A stretch of 64,000 bases of DNA, from positions 4,626,784 through 4,690,783 of the forward strand of contig NZ_CP019952.1 of assembly GCF_002021815.1 (NCBI RefSeq). Direction: 5' to 3'. The position numbers were made by a program, and so were the translations under genes. This stretch comes from Pseudomonas parafulva (lineage in GTDB: Bacteria > Pseudomonadota > Gammaproteobacteria > Pseudomonadales > Pseudomonadaceae). The first letter of the stretch is position 1; each line of letters starts with the position of its first letter. The notes under the pieces were generated by a model. The model searched no databases and had not been told where the DNA came from. It saw only the letters and a program-made list of their open reading frames with translations. Positions 9,338 to 19,777 of this stretch are shown piece by piece.

Positions 9338-10678
9338 ATGGACCCTTCCCCTGGTATCAGCCTCACCTCCCTGTTCGCCGATTTCGGCATGATCATTTTT
9401 GCTTTGGTTCTGGTGCTGCTCAACGGCTTCTTCGTTGCCGCCGAGTTCGCCATGGTCAAGCTGCGCGCAACCCGCGTGGACGCCATCGCCGAGCAGCACG
9501 GCTGGCGCGGCAGCATCCTGCGCAAGGTTCACAACCAGCTTGATGCCTACCTCTCTGCCTGCCAGCTCGGCATCACCTTGGCCTCGCTGGGGCTGGGCTG
9601 GGTGGGCGAGCCGGCCTTCGCGCACTTGCTCGAACCGCTGCTGGCCTACTTTGGCGTCGATACCCCTGAGCTGATCAAGGCCGTCTCGTTCTTCGTCGCC
9701 TTCTTCGTGATCTCCTACCTGCACATCGTGGTGGGTGAGCTGGCGCCCAAATCGTGGGCCATTCGCAAGCCGGAACTGTTGTCGCTGTGGACCGCAGTAC
9801 CGCTGTACCTGTTCTACTGGCTGATGTACCCGGCCATCTACCTGCTCAATGCCAGCGCCAACACAATCCTGCGCATTGCCGGCCAAGGCGAACCCGGCCC
9901 GCACCACGAGCACCACTACAGCCGGGAGGAGCTCAAGCTGATCCTGCACTCCAGCCGCGGCCAGGACCCAAGCGATCAAGGCATGCGCGTGCTGGCGTCC
10001 GCGGTGGAAATGGGTGAGCTGGAAGTGGTGGACTGGGCCAACTCTCGCGAAGACATGGTCATCATCGACGCCCATGCCCCGCTCAAGCAGATACTGGCCC
10101 TGATCCGCCGTCACAAGTTCAGCCGCTACCCGGTGTACGACACCGAGCGCGAGGAGTTCACGGGCCTGCTGCACATCAAGGACCTGCTACTCGAACTCGC
10201 CGAACTCGAACACCTGCCTGAAACCATTGACCTGGAAGACCTGGCTCGCCCACTGGAGCGCGTTTCCAGGCACATGCCGCTGTCCCAATTGCTCGAGCAG
10301 TTCCGCAAGGGCGGTGCGCACTTCGTGCTGGTCGAGGAGGCCGATGGCAAGGTCATCGGTTACCTGACCATGGAAGATGTGCTGGAAGTGCTGGTGGGCG
10401 ACATCCAGGACGAACACCGCAAGACCGAGCGCGGCATCCTGGCCTATCAGCCAGGAAAGCTGCTGGTGCGCGGCGATACTCCGCTGTTCAAGGTCGAGCG
10501 CTTGCTGGGCGTGGACCTGGACCATATCGAGGCAGAGACACTGGCCGGCCTGGTCTACGAAACGCTCAAGCGCGTACCCGAAGAAGAAGAGGTGCTCGAG
10601 GTCGAAGGGCTGCGCATCATCGTCAAGAAAATGAAAGGCCCCAAGATCGTGCTGGCCAAAGTGCTCAAGCTGGACTGA
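9338..10678 (+). CDS. CNNM/CBS transporter-associated membrane protein
   Basis: A protein of 446 residues with the HlyC/CorC architecture: an N-terminal DUF21/CNNM membrane domain of about four helices (residues 15-200, with LVLLNGFFVAAEFAMVKLR), two CBS domains (about 215-345, with SRYPVYDTEREEFTGLLHIKD cut here into its parts SRYPVY and GLLHIKD) and a C-terminal CorC_HlyC domain (about 360-446). Relatives are linked to magnesium/cobalt or sodium-coupled ion transport; the ion is not predictable here. The ATG at 9338 is chosen; the TTG at 9269 would add a non-conserved leader over the hairpin. Conserved beside phoR in pseudomonads. Confidence 0.9.
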   Translation: MDPSPGISLTSLFADFGMIIFALVLVLLNGFFVAAEFAMVKLRATRVDAIAEQHGWRGSILRKVHNQLDAYLSACQLGITLASLGLGWVGEPAFAHLLEPLLAYFGVDTPELIKAVSFFVAFFVISYLHIVVGELAPKSWAIRKPELLSLWTAVPLYLFYWLMYPAIYLLNASANTILRIAGQGEPGPHHEHHYSREELKLILHSSRGQDPSDQGMRVLASAVEMGELEVVDWANSREDMVIIDAHAPLKQILALIRRHKFSRYPVYDTEREEFTGLLHIKDLLLELAELEHLPETIDLEDLARPLERVSRHMPLSQLLEQFRKGGAHFVLVEEADGKVIGYLTMEDVLEVLVGDIQDEHRKTERGILAYQPGKLLVRGDTPLFKVERLLGVDLDHIEAETLAGLVYETLKRVPEEEEVLEVEGLRIIVKKMKGPKIVLAKVLKLD

Positions 10679-10711
10679 GCACATCGACGCCCTGCCCCGA
10701 TCAAGCCCTGA

Positions 10712-11605
10712 TCAGGGGTTGCCTGCGGTGTAGTCGGGCAACCCACTGATCGGCCGGTCGAACCGATAGGGAATCGACTCAAGCGCCAGCCCCACATTGC
10801 GCTGAACCACGAAGTGCAGATGGGGCCCGGTGCTGTTGCCGGTGTTGCCCGACTTGGCCAACACCTGCCCTTGGCGCACACGCTGCCCGGACGCGACCAC
10901 GATCGACCCGCGCATCAAGTGCAGGTACACCCCCATGGTGCCGTCAGGGTGCAGAATGCGGACAAAGTTGCCCGAGGGATTGTCCCCTCGCCCGCTCTGC
11001 TCGCTGCGCGTGCTCACCACTACCCCTTCGCGTGCCGCCACGATAGTGGTGCCCTCGGGCATGGCGATATCCATTGCATAGCGCCCCTTGGGCCCGAAGT
11101 GGCTGAACCTGCCATTGGGCCCTTGGCTCACACGAAACGGCCCACCTACCCATGGAAACGCATAGCGATAACCTTGTGGGCGCTTGCCGGGGTCGCCCAT
11201 GGCCTGCAGCAGTGTGGAGCGGTAGTTGAGCAGCTTGCCTGGCTGGCCCCGGACGATGCTGAGCACTTGGGTCGAACGCGGCGGCAACAGACGCCGCACG
11301 GTCCGCGGCGCGTCGCCACCCTGCGCGTTAACCAGGTTATCCAGGCGCAGTTCCACCTGCACGGCGACCGGCAGTTCGTTGCGGGCCGAGAAGCTCACGC
11401 CGCCCTGGAACACGATCGCGTTGAGACGCACATCGTGTTCGTTGATCTCCACGGTGGACTCATCCACGACCGTGGGCTTGATGCCCGGGCCGGGTCGCTG
11501 CGCATAGGACACCCTTCCCGTTTCATCGGTGACTGGGTGCAGCGTCACGCCCAGGCTAGAGGCGCTGACCAGGGTTAACGCACATAGCAGCAGGCGTGAA
11601 TGCAT
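10712..11605 (-). CDS. M23 family (LytM-like) peptidase, exported
   Basis: A protein of 297 residues with a signal peptide (MHSRLLLCALTLVSASSLG). The C-terminal half is a peptidase M23 domain that cuts peptidoglycan cross-bridges or activates amidases: RYAMDIAMPEGTTIVAAREG, VYLHLMRGS and the zinc-binding HLHF in GPHLHFVVQ. The first zinc histidine appears to be the one in SHFG, a few residues earlier than in classic LytM. The N-terminal half (to about 150) is a separate beta-rich region. The start at 11605 is used because the signal peptide begins there. It is convergent with the CNNM gene. Confidence 0.88.
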   Translation of the reverse strand: MHSRLLLCALTLVSASSLGVTLHPVTDETGRVSYAQRPGPGIKPTVVDESTVEINEHDVRLNAIVFQGGVSFSARNELPVAVQVELRLDNLVNAQGGDAPRTVRRLLPPRSTQVLSIVRGQPGKLLNYRSTLLQAMGDPGKRPQGYRYAFPWVGGPFRVSQGPNGRFSHFGPKGRYAMDIAMPEGTTIVAAREGVVVSTRSEQSGRGDNPSGNFVRILHPDGTMGVYLHLMRGSIVVASGQRVRQGQVLAKSGNTGNSTGPHLHFVVQRNVGLALESIPYRFDRPISGLPDYTAGNP

Positions 11606-11715
11606 GATGGTGGCTTTTTGACAGTGAAGGACCTGTCCAAGCCTAGCAGCAGACACCCTGGTCACCATGACAGTTGGTCGGATGCTGCTGGCCAGCTCGC
11701 TGTTGCGGCGGCCCG

Positions 11716-12612
11716 TCAGGCCCCTGGCGTGAAATGCTTCTGGGCAGTGCCGCGGGCGATCAGGCGGGACAGGTAGTCCAGCTTCTGGGCGTCTTGATCG
11801 ACGAACTTGAACGTCAATTGCAGCCAGTCGCTGTCAGGCTTGGGCTCGAAGGCCGCCACCGCGTGCAAGTAACCATTCAAACGCGCGATTTCCGCGTTCT
11901 CGCCCTGCTCCAGGTTCAGCACGGCGCCTTCGAGCACTTGCGGCAGTGTCTCACTGCGCCGTACGACCAGCAGGGCTTCCTTCAAGCTCAAGGCCTTGAT
12001 CACGCAGGCTTGCATGCCGCTCGCCAAACGCAGCTGGCCCTGGCCGCGACCGCTGGGTGCGGGTGTCGCTGCGCTGGACTTGGCAGGGGTGGCGGCCGCC
12101 TTGGCAGGCACAGGTGCTGGCGCAGCTACCTTGACGGCTTCTGGCCGTCCAGCGGTCAGGGCGTTGAGCGAGTCGTTGGCGAACGCGGCATTAGCCCGCG
12201 CAGGCCCTGGGCTCATCAAGCTGTCGAGCTTGCCGATCTTGGCCAGGGCCTTCTTGACCTTGGTCAGCAACTGCTCGTTGGTGAACGGCTTGCCGACGAA
12301 GTCCGACACGCCGGCCTGAATCGCCTGGATGACATTTTCCTTGTCGCCACGGCTGGTCACCATGATGAACTGAAGGCCCTTGAGCTCAGGTTGCTGACGG
12401 CACCAGGTGAGCAGCTCCAAGCCCGACATTTCTGGCATTTCCCAGTCGCACAGCACCAGGTCGAACGCCTCTTTGCCCAACAGGGTCATGGCCTTGCGAC
12501 CGTTTACGGCGTCATCCACGGTCATGCCCGGGAACGCGTTGCGCAGGCACTTACGGATCAGGTCACGGATAAATGGCGCGTCATCCACCACCAGCACATT
12601 CACTTTACTCAT
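11716..12612 (-). CDS. Response regulator with C-terminal PilZ-like domain
   Basis: A protein of 298 residues. The N-terminal receiver has D10/D11, phospho-acceptor D56 (LVLCDWEMPEMSG) and KPFTNEQL. A low-complexity Ala/Pro linker (about 140-195) leads to a C-terminal domain (about 195-290) with RLASGMQACVIKALSLKEAL, LTFKFVDQDAQKLDYLSRLI and a run suggesting a PilZ fold. PilZ domains often bind cyclic-di-GMP, but the RxxxR and D/NxSxxG signature residues are not clear here, so binding is uncertain. No kinase gene is adjacent. It lies downstream of the phosphate operon on the same strand, separated by a terminator. Confidence 0.85.
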   Translation of the reverse strand: MSKVNVLVVDDAPFIRDLIRKCLRNAFPGMTVDDAVNGRKAMTLLGKEAFDLVLCDWEMPEMSGLELLTWCRQQPELKGLQFIMVTSRGDKENVIQAIQAGVSDFVGKPFTNEQLLTKVKKALAKIGKLDSLMSPGPARANAAFANDSLNALTAGRPEAVKVAAPAPVPAKAAATPAKSSAATPAPSGRGQGQLRLASGMQACVIKALSLKEALLVVRRSETLPQVLEGAVLNLEQGENAEIARLNGYLHAVAAFEPKPDSDWLQLTFKFVDQDAQKLDYLSRLIARGTAQKHFTPGA

Positions 12613-12732
12613 CGATACTCCTTCTGAACCCGACTAGCCTACTGCCATTTGCTGGCCACTTGCCACCACCTGTGTCACGCCGGGTCGTCTACAGCCGGTC
12701 GATGGTCTCTGGCACCTCCAGGCGTACTAACG

Positions 12733-12756
12733 AAAACGCCCGGCACAAGCCGGGCG
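12733..12756 (-). terminator. Terminator of pst-phoU operon
   Basis: CGCCCGGC, loop ACAA, GCCGGGCG (12737-12756), followed on the minus strand by TTTTCG, about 20 bases past the phoU stop. A good intrinsic terminator separating phoU from the response regulator gene. Confidence 0.8.
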
Positions 12757-12775
12757 TCGATGCTCGGAGAGAACT

Positions 12776-13546
12776 TTATTTATCGCCCGCTTCGGCTGGA
12801 ACATTAGGTATTTCACCCTCGGCATTGGCGCGACCCTGCACCTCCGCTGTCATGCGCTTGAGGCCCATGTGGCGTACATCGGTGCCGCGCACCAGGTAGA
12901 TCACCAGTTCGGAGATGTTGCGTGCATGGTCGCCGATCCGCTCCAGCGAACGCAGGACCCAAATCACACTTAGCACACGAGAGATCGAACGGGGATCTTC
13001 CATCATGTAGGTCACCAGTTCACGCAAGGCTGTCTTGTACTCACGGTCGATAGTCTTGTCGTATTGAGCCACTGACAAGGCCAGGTCGGCATCGAAGCGG
13101 GCGAAGGCGTCGAGTGCATCGCGCACCATGTTGCGCACCTGATCGCCGATGTGCCGCACCTCCACATAGCCCCGCGGCGATTCACCCTCCTCGCAGAGCT
13201 GGATGGCCCGCCGGGCGATCTTGGTCGACTCGTCGCCGATACGCTCGAGGTCAATCACCGACTTGGAAATACTGATGATCAGCCGCAGGTCCGATGCTGC
13301 CGGCTGGCGACGCGCCAGAATACGCAGGCATTCCTCGTCGATGTTGCGCTCCATCTGGTTGATCTGCTCGTCGACCTCGCGCACCTGCTGAGCCAGGCCG
13401 GAATCGGCCTCGATCAGCGCAGTGACCGCATCGTTGACCTGTTTCTCGACCAGCCCGCCCATGGCCAGCAGGTGGCTGCGTACCTCTTCGAGCTCGGCGT
13501 TGAACTGCTGGGAAATATGATGCGTCAGGCTTTCTTTGTTGATCAT
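12776..13546 (-). CDS. phoU: Phosphate signalling protein PhoU
   Basis: A cytoplasmic adaptor that links the Pst transporter to PhoR and represses the Pho response when phosphate is sufficient. It has 256 residues in two PhoU repeats of three-helix bundles, each with the metal-binding pattern (DLRLIISISKSVIDLERIGDE cut as DLRLIIS and DLERIGDES in the first; SLERIGDHARNISE in the second). It is the last gene of the pst operon, 107 bases after pstB. The tail after residue 235 is variable. Confidence 0.96.
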   Translation of the reverse strand: MINKESLTHHISQQFNAELEEVRSHLLAMGGLVEKQVNDAVTALIEADSGLAQQVREVDEQINQMERNIDEECLRILARRQPAASDLRLIISISKSVIDLERIGDESTKIARRAIQLCEEGESPRGYVEVRHIGDQVRNMVRDALDAFARFDADLALSVAQYDKTIDREYKTALRELVTYMMEDPRSISRVLSVIWVLRSLERIGDHARNISELVIYLVRGTDVRHMGLKRMTAEVQGRANAEGEIPNVPAEAGDK

Positions 13547-13653
13547 GCTGTGGCTCCGCGAAGCTGCTGGCTGCGAGCTTCAAGTCGTTCGAGGCGTGCC
13601 CCTGCGCTGCGCCGAGTGCCTTCACGCGGCGAGCAGCAGTGCGCGGTGTTTCT

Positions 13654-14487
13654 TCAGCCGTACCGGCCAGTGATGTAGTCTTCTGTCTGCTTCTTGGCGG
13701 GGTTGGTGAACAGGGTATCGGTGTCACCGAATTCCACCAGTTTGCCCATGTACATGAAGGCGGTGTAGTCCGATACGCGGGCCGCCTGCTGCATGTTGTG
13801 GGTCACGATGACGATGGTGAACTTGGTTTTCAATTCGTAGATGAGCTCTTCGACCTTGAGCGTGGAAATCGGGTCCAGCGCCGAGCAAGGCTCGTCCAGC
13901 AACAGTACCTCGGGCTCGACCGCAATGGTGCGGGCGATGACCAGGCGCTGCTGCTGCCCACCGGACAGGCCCAGCGCCGACTCGTGCAGACGGTCCTTGA
14001 CCTCGTCCCACAGCGCCGCGCCCTTGAGGGCCCACTCGACGGCCTCGTCCAGGACACGTTTTTTGTTGATGCCCTGAATCCGCAGGCCATAGACCACGTT
14101 CTCGTAGATGGTCTTGGGGAAAGGGTTGGGTTTCTGGAACACCATGCCCACGCGGCGGCGCAGCTCGGCCACGTCCTCGCCCTTGCGGTAGATGTCATGC
14201 CCGTACAGGTTGACGGCGCCTTGCACACGACAGCCGTCGACCAGGTCGTTCATGCGGTTGAAGGTCCGCAGCAAGGTGGACTTGCCGCACCCGGAGGGGC
14301 CAATGAACGCCGTCACGCGCTGCTTGGGAATATTCATGCTGACATCGAACAGGGCCTGCTTGTCGCCGTAGAACAGGCTCAGCCCAGGCACTTCGATGGC
14401 GACCGTTTCCTCGGCCAGGCGCAGGCCCTGTTTGCTGCGGCCCAGCGCGGACATGTCGATGCCGTGGGTAGGCGGTTGTTGCTGCAT
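13654..14487 (-). CDS. pstB: Phosphate ABC transporter ATP-binding protein PstB
   Basis: The ATPase subunit that powers high-affinity phosphate import. In 277 residues it shows Walker [10 protein letters not shown], the ABC signature LSGGQQQR, Walker [14 protein letters not shown] and the switch histidine in [10 protein letters not shown]. The ATG at 14487 is preferred over the upstream 14586 because GGAGTG lies just before it and it gives normal family length with a short N-terminal extension (about 25 residues). Located between pstA and phoU. Confidence 0.97.
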   Translation of the reverse strand: MQQQPPTHGIDMSALGRSKQGLRLAEETVAIEVPGLSLFYGDKQALFDVSMNIPKQRVTAFIGPSGCGKSTLLRTFNRMNDLVDGCRVQGAVNLYGHDIYRKGEDVAELRRRVGMVFQKPNPFPKTIYENVVYGLRIQGINKKRVLDEAVEWALKGAALWDEVKDRLHESALGLSGGQQQRLVIARTIAVEPEVLLLDEPCSALDPISTLKVEELIYELKTKFTIVIVTHNMQQAARVSDYTAFMYMGKLVEFGDTDTLFTNPAKKQTEDYITGRYG

Positions 14488-14591
14488 GGTCTCACTCCAT
14501 TGGGTGCTGCCGGCGTATGGCCGCCAGTGGCACGTTGGGACGAAGCGGCCGCTTCGCGTCGGCGACGCCGCTTGAACGTTCGACACCTGGC

Positions 14592-16262
14592 TCAGCTGTC
14601 GAGCGCCTTGTATTTCTCACGAAGGTGGTTACGGATCCACACGGCCGACAGGTTCAGTGTCGCGATGACCATCACCAGCAGCAATGCAGTGGCGTACACC
14701 AGTGGCCGTGCCGCCTCCACGTTCGGGCTCTGGAAGCCTACGTCGTAGATGTGAAAGCCCAGGTGCATGATCTTCTGATCCAGGTGCAGGTAGGGGTAAT
14801 TGCCATCCACCGGCAGCGATGGCGCGAGCTTGACCACCCCCACCAGCATCAGCGGTGCGACTTCACCCGCAGCCCGGGCCACGGCCAGGATCATGCCGGT
14901 CATCATGGCCGGGCTGGCCATGGGCAGAACAATCTTCCACAGCGTTTCGGCCTTGGTGGCACCCAATGCCAGCGAGCCTTCGCGCAGGGTGCGCGGAATG
15001 CGCGCCAACCCCTCCTCGGTGGCCACGATCACTACCGGCACCGCCAACAATGCCAGGGTCAGTGACGCCCACAACAGGCCCGGCGTGCCCAGGGTGGGCG
15101 CCGGCAAGGCTTCGGCAAAGAACAGGCGGTCGATCGAGCCGCCCAGCACGTACACGAAGAAGCCCAAGCCGAAAACGCCGTAGACGATGGCCGGTACACC
15201 GGCAAGGTTGTTGACCGCGATGCGAATCAGGCGCGTCACCGGCCCCTGCCGGGCATACTCGCGCAAATAGACCGCTGCCAGCACGCCAAAGGGCGTGACG
15301 ATCACGGCCATGATCAGGGTCATCATCACAGTGCCGAAGATAGCCGGGAATATACCGCCCTCTGTGTTGGCCTCACGCGGGTCGTCGCTGAGAAACTCCC
15401 ACACCTTGGCAAAGTAAGCCCCCAGCTTGGCCAGGGTCGACATGCCGTTGGGCTGGAAGGCATGGACCACCTTGCTGAGGTTGATCTCGACTTCACGGCC
15501 ATTGCCATCGCGCGCGACCAGCGTGTCGCGGGCAAAATCCCGGTGAAGCGTGGACAGGCGATCTTCGATGGCCGTGTAGCGGCTGTTGAGCTCGGCACGG
15601 TCAGCCTCGATATCAGCCTGGGCCGCAGCGTCCAGCTTGCCTTCGAGCTCGAGCTTGCGCGCCTGCAGGCGCAACCGCTCCAGGCCATGGTTGATGGCAC
15701 CGATGTCTTTCTTCTCCAGCGCCTGCAGCGTCTTGTTGAGCTCGCTGGCCCGGGCCAGCCGCGCTTGCAGCTCACCCCAGGCCGCTGCTCCTTCTGCCAC
15801 CACCCGGCCTTGTTCCTTGACGCTCACCAGGTAGCCATAGAAGTTGCCCCACTCGCGCCGTTCCAGGGCCATCAGCTGCTCGGGGCGCTGCTGATCGACG
15901 AGCCAGTCGCCCACGACCCAGGTGAAGTCGCTGCCATTGAGGTCCCGGTTTCCGACCTTGATCAATTCGCGTGTCATGAACTCCGGGCCCTGGTCGGGCA
16001 CTGGCAAACCGGCGCCCTTGAGGCGCGCACGCGGCACTTCTTCCTGCTGTACCACTTCGCCGATGACCGTCTGCTGGGCCTGGCCCGGCACGGCGTAGCT
16101 GGCCTGAATCAAATCGGCCGGCCAGAAATGCCCCAGGCCGCGTACTGCGATCACAGCCAGTAGACCAACGGTCATGATCACCGCCATGGCCACGGCGCCG
16201 CCGCTCATCCAGACACCGGGGGCACCGCTCTTGAACCAGCCTTTGAGGGAATCCTTTTTCAC
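14592..16262 (-). CDS. pstA: Phosphate ABC transporter permease PstA, extended form
   Basis: A membrane subunit of the phosphate importer. It has 556 residues, nearly twice the E. coli PstA length. One N-terminal membrane helix (about 20-45) is followed by a large hydrophilic, partly coiled-coil segment (about 50-290, including [19 protein letters not shown]), then the canonical permease domain of about six helices (300-550) with the EAA-like loop [20 protein letters not shown]. The extension is expected in the periplasm. It is 17 bases downstream of pstC. Long PstA proteins are normal in pseudomonads. Confidence 0.95.
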   Translation of the reverse strand: MKKDSLKGWFKSGAPGVWMSGGAVAMAVIMTVGLLAVIAVRGLGHFWPADLIQASYAVPGQAQQTVIGEVVQQEEVPRARLKGAGLPVPDQGPEFMTRELIKVGNRDLNGSDFTWVVGDWLVDQQRPEQLMALERREWGNFYGYLVSVKEQGRVVAEGAAAWGELQARLARASELNKTLQALEKKDIGAINHGLERLRLQARKLELEGKLDAAAQADIEADRAELNSRYTAIEDRLSTLHRDFARDTLVARDGNGREVEINLSKVVHAFQPNGMSTLAKLGAYFAKVWEFLSDDPREANTEGGIFPAIFGTVMMTLIMAVIVTPFGVLAAVYLREYARQGPVTRLIRIAVNNLAGVPAIVYGVFGLGFFVYVLGGSIDRLFFAEALPAPTLGTPGLLWASLTLALLAVPVVIVATEEGLARIPRTLREGSLALGATKAETLWKIVLPMASPAMMTGMILAVARAAGEVAPLMLVGVVKLAPSLPVDGNYPYLHLDQKIMHLGFHIYDVGFQSPNVEAARPLVYATALLLVMVIATLNLSAVWIRNHLREKYKALDS

Positions 16263-16279
16263 GGATCGCTACCTTTCTA

Positions 16280-18568
16280 TCAAAGCGACGAGTATTTCTT
16301 GCGCAGACGCTGGCGAATCAGCTCGGCCAAGGTGTTCATGACGAAGGTGAACATCAGCAGCACCAACGCGGCGAGGAACAGCACCCGGTAGTGGCTGCCC
16401 CCAACTTCGGATTCCGGCATTTCCACCGCCACGTTGGCAGCCAGCGTGCGCATGCCTTCGAACAGGTTCATCTCCATCACCGGTGTGTTGCCGGTGGCCA
16501 TCAGCACGATCATGGTTTCACCGACGGCCCGGCCCATGCCGATCATCAGCGCCGAGAAGATGCCGGGGCTGGCGGTCAGGATCACCACCCGGGTGAGGGT
16601 CTGCCAAGGTGTTGCCCCCAGCGCCAGGGAACCCAGCGTCAGGCTGCGCGGCACGCTGAAGACGGCGTCCTCGGCTATCGAGTAGATGTTGGGAATGACG
16701 GCAAAGCCCATCGCGATCCCGACCACCAGTGCATTGCGCTGGTCATAGGTGATACCCAGGTCATTGGTGATCCACAGGCGCATGTCGCCGCCAAAGAACC
16801 AGCTTTCAAGGTGTGGGCTCATGCCAAGGGCAAGCCAGCCGGTGAGCAGAATGACCGGGATCAGGATCGCCGCCTCCCAGCCATCCGGTACCCGCAGACG
16901 AATGGATTCAGGCAGCCGGCTCCAGGTGAACCCTGCCAGCAGGATGCCGACCGGCATGAGCAGGAAAAGGCTGAAGACCCCTGGCAGATGGCCTTCCAGG
17001 TACGGCGCCAGGAACAGCCCCGCGAAGAACCCCAGAATGACCGTGGGCATCGCCTCCATCAGTTCGATTACTGGCTTGACCTTGCGGCGCATGCCAGGGG
17101 CCATGAAGTAGGCCGTATAGATCGCGGCGGCAATGGCCAGCGGCGCGGCCAGGATCATGGCGTAGAAGGCCGCCTTGAGGGTACCGAACGTGAGGGGCGA
17201 AAGGCTCAGCTTGGGCTCGAAATCGGTATTGGACGCGGTCGACTGCCACACGTACTTGGGCGCGTCATAATTCTCGTACCACACCTTGCCCCACAGCGCG
17301 CTGAAGGACACTTCCGGATGGGGGTTGTGCAGCTTCAATGGCAACAACCTGCCGGGCTCTTCGATCATGATGCGGTTGGCGCGCGGTGACAGGGCAAGGA
17401 TACCCGGGCCCTGGGCCACGGACTCGACCAGGAGGGTACGGTGCGCCGTGCTGTGGAAAACACCCAGCTTGCCTTCTGCGTCCAGGGCGATGAAGCCCTT
17501 GCGACGCTCCTCGGCGTCGATCTGCACGGTGGGCGACGTGCCCAACTGGAAGGTACGAATCTGCTTGAAACGAGACTCCCCGTCCGGGTCACGGGCCATG
17601 AACCACTGGGCCAGCCCACCGTGCGAGTCACCGATGATCAGTGAAATGCCGCCTACCAGCTGGGCAGTGGCCGTCACTTCGGTATCGGCGCTCTGCGCCA
17701 GGGAATAGCGCCCGTTGAGGCTCTTGTCGCGCAGGCTGAACACGTCGGCAGTGGCGCGACCGTTGATCACGTACAGCCACTGCTGGCGCGGATCGATGAA
17801 GATGTTCTTCACCGTTTCGGTCATTTGCGGCAACTCGATACGGGTCTGCTCGGTGGTGACTTCGGCGGTCAGCATGTTTTCGCTGCGCGTCAACGCGAGG
17901 ACCTGCAGGTGCGCGCCCGTAGAGCCTGCCAGCAACAACGTGTCGCCATTGACACTGGCGCTGACGTGCTCCAGCGCCCGCGCCTGCTCATCCAGCACGA
18001 AAGGCTGTTCGCCATAGGGGTAGTCGATGGCCGGCGTAATGGTTTTCTTGTTGCCGGGGTAGGTGATCTTGTAGGTATGGGTGAACACCAACGCCTGGCC
18101 ATTGGACAACCCCAGCATCACCATCGGGCTGCCTGGCTGATCGGTACCGATCGAAGACACCTGTACGCCGGCAGGGATGGGCAAGTCGACGCGTTCGAGC
18201 GCTGCGCCGGTCTTGGTATCGAAGAACAGCACCTGGCCCTTGTCCGAAACCCGCATGCCAACCAGGTTCTGCTCCTCGAGGGCGATCATCAACGGCTTGC
18301 CCGCCTCCTCTTTGAGCCAGGCAGGCTGCAATGCCTGCCTGCTGGTCAGCTCGGCGCCCTGGAACAACGGCAGTACCACGTACGCCAGGTAAAAGAAGAT
18401 CAAGGTGATCGCAGCCAGCACTGCCAGCCCGCCTACCAGCACGTACCAGCGCGTCAGGCGGTCCTTGAGCGCACGCAGGCGGCGCTTGCGCTGCAACTGC
18501 GGGGTATTGAAATCGATGCGTGCAGGCTGGGAATCTTGGGTCATTGTGGAGTTGGCCAGATCATTCAT
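16280..18568 (-). CDS. pstC: Phosphate ABC transporter permease PstC, extended form
   Basis: The second membrane subunit of the phosphate importer, 762 residues against about 320 in E. coli. After a first membrane helix (about 45-68) comes a large soluble domain (about 80-450) rich in short beta repeats (GQVLFFDTKTGAALERVDLP, WLYVINGRATADVFSL), suggesting a beta-propeller in the periplasm. The permease domain follows (about 480-755) with SLALGATPWQTLTRVVIL as its ATPase-coupling loop. The ATG at 18568 is chosen; another ATG at 18544 is possible. Neither has a strong ribosome binding site. Confidence 0.95.
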   Translation of the reverse strand: MNDLANSTMTQDSQPARIDFNTPQLQRKRRLRALKDRLTRWYVLVGGLAVLAAITLIFFYLAYVVLPLFQGAELTSRQALQPAWLKEEAGKPLMIALEEQNLVGMRVSDKGQVLFFDTKTGAALERVDLPIPAGVQVSSIGTDQPGSPMVMLGLSNGQALVFTHTYKITYPGNKKTITPAIDYPYGEQPFVLDEQARALEHVSASVNGDTLLLAGSTGAHLQVLALTRSENMLTAEVTTEQTRIELPQMTETVKNIFIDPRQQWLYVINGRATADVFSLRDKSLNGRYSLAQSADTEVTATAQLVGGISLIIGDSHGGLAQWFMARDPDGESRFKQIRTFQLGTSPTVQIDAEERRKGFIALDAEGKLGVFHSTAHRTLLVESVAQGPGILALSPRANRIMIEEPGRLLPLKLHNPHPEVSFSALWGKVWYENYDAPKYVWQSTASNTDFEPKLSLSPLTFGTLKAAFYAMILAAPLAIAAAIYTAYFMAPGMRRKVKPVIELMEAMPTVILGFFAGLFLAPYLEGHLPGVFSLFLLMPVGILLAGFTWSRLPESIRLRVPDGWEAAILIPVILLTGWLALGMSPHLESWFFGGDMRLWITNDLGITYDQRNALVVGIAMGFAVIPNIYSIAEDAVFSVPRSLTLGSLALGATPWQTLTRVVILTASPGIFSALMIGMGRAVGETMIVLMATGNTPVMEMNLFEGMRTLAANVAVEMPESEVGGSHYRVLFLAALVLLMFTFVMNTLAELIRQRLRKKYSSL

Positions 18569-18705
18569 GGGGCACACCCTAGCGGTCCCGTATGACAAAA
18601 ACATGACAATGCAGTGACGCACGAAAGCCCGAAGCACAGTAAGGCTGGCCCCGGGCTGGGAGTGCTGAAGAGGCTAGCTCAACGGCTTGCCCCTGCAGGG
18701 TTCGA

Positions 18706-19704
18706 TTACTGCTTGGCGACGTTGCCGGCGTGGGACAGGCCCAGGTCGGCCAGGGTCTTGTCGACGACTTTGGCAGGCAGCGGGATGTAGCCATCCTTGA
18801 CGACCACCTGCTGGCCGGCCTGCGACAGTACCAGCTTCACGAATTCGGCCTCCAGCGGGGCCAGCGGCTTGTTCGGTGCCTTGTTGACGTAAACGTACAG
18901 GAAGCGCGAAAGCGGGTAGCTGCCGTTCAGGGCGTTGGTCTCGTTGTCCTCGACGAACTCGCCGCCGTCTTTCTTGGCCAGCGGCACGGTCCTGACGCTG
19001 GCCGTCTTGTAGCCGATGCCCGAGTAGCCAATGCCATTGAGCGACGAGCTGATGGACTGCACCACGGAGGCGGAACCGGGTTGCTCATTGACGTTGGGCT
19101 TGAAGTCCCCTTTGCACAGGGCTTCTTCCTTGAAGTACCCATAAGTGCCGGACACCGAGTTGCGGCCGAACAGCTGGATCGGCTTGTTGGCGAGGTCGCC
19201 GGTTACTCCGGCATCGCCCCAAGTCTTGATCTCGGCCTTGCCACCACACAAACGAGTCGAGGAGAAGATGGCATCGACCTGGGCCATGGTCAGGCCCTTG
19301 ATCGGGTTGTCCTTGTGCACGAACACCGCCAGGGCGTCGACCGCAACCGGGATGGCGGTCGGTTTATAGCCGTACTTCTGCTCGAACGCCTGCAATTCGA
19401 CGTCCTTCATCTTGCGGCTCATGGGGCCGAGGTTGGCGGTGCCTTCGGTCAGCGCCGGTGGCGCCGTGGAAGAGCCCGCTGCCTGAATCTGGATGTTGAC
19501 GTTCGGGTATTCCTTTTTGTAAGCCTCGGCCCACAGGGTCATCAGGTTCGCGAGGGTATCGGAGCCGACGCTGGAGAGGTTGCCCGAAACACCCGTGGTC
19601 TTGGTGTAGGTCGGGATAGCAGGATCGACAGCGGCCACTGCGTTGGCGGTTGCAACGCCAGCGGCGGCAAAGGTAAGGGCCGCCATCAAACGCTTCAATT
19701 TCAT
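18706..19704 (-). CDS. pstS: Phosphate-binding protein PstS
   Basis: The periplasmic receptor of the phosphate importer, 332 residues. The signal peptide is [20 protein letters not shown] with cleavage probably near ANA-VAA. Phosphate-contacting segments are [26 protein letters not shown] and [14 protein letters not shown]. It is first in the pstSCAB-phoU operon and is preceded by a Pho box. The gap of 137 bases to pstC is typical for operons in which pstS is made in excess. Confidence 0.97.
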   Translation of the reverse strand: MKLKRLMAALTFAAAGVATANAVAAVDPAIPTYTKTTGVSGNLSSVGSDTLANLMTLWAEAYKKEYPNVNIQIQAAGSSTAPPALTEGTANLGPMSRKMKDVELQAFEQKYGYKPTAIPVAVDALAVFVHKDNPIKGLTMAQVDAIFSSTRLCGGKAEIKTWGDAGVTGDLANKPIQLFGRNSVSGTYGYFKEEALCKGDFKPNVNEQPGSASVVQSISSSLNGIGYSGIGYKTASVRTVPLAKKDGGEFVEDNETNALNGSYPLSRFLYVYVNKAPNKPLAPLEAEFVKLVLSQAGQQVVVKDGYIPLPAKVVDKTLADLGLSHAGNVAKQ

Positions 19705-19777
19705 ACCTTGCTCCTAGCTGGAATGGGGGTGCTGAGAGGGAACGGGGGCCAGTATCTGCAGCGCGCATGAACACGAT

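Noticed and set aside
13547..13653. Possible repeat element in the pstB-phoU gap (GAAGCTGCTGGCTGCGAGCT)
   Set aside because: Resembles degenerate AGCTGCAAGCTT-type Pseudomonas repeats but is a single imperfect copy; not enough to call.
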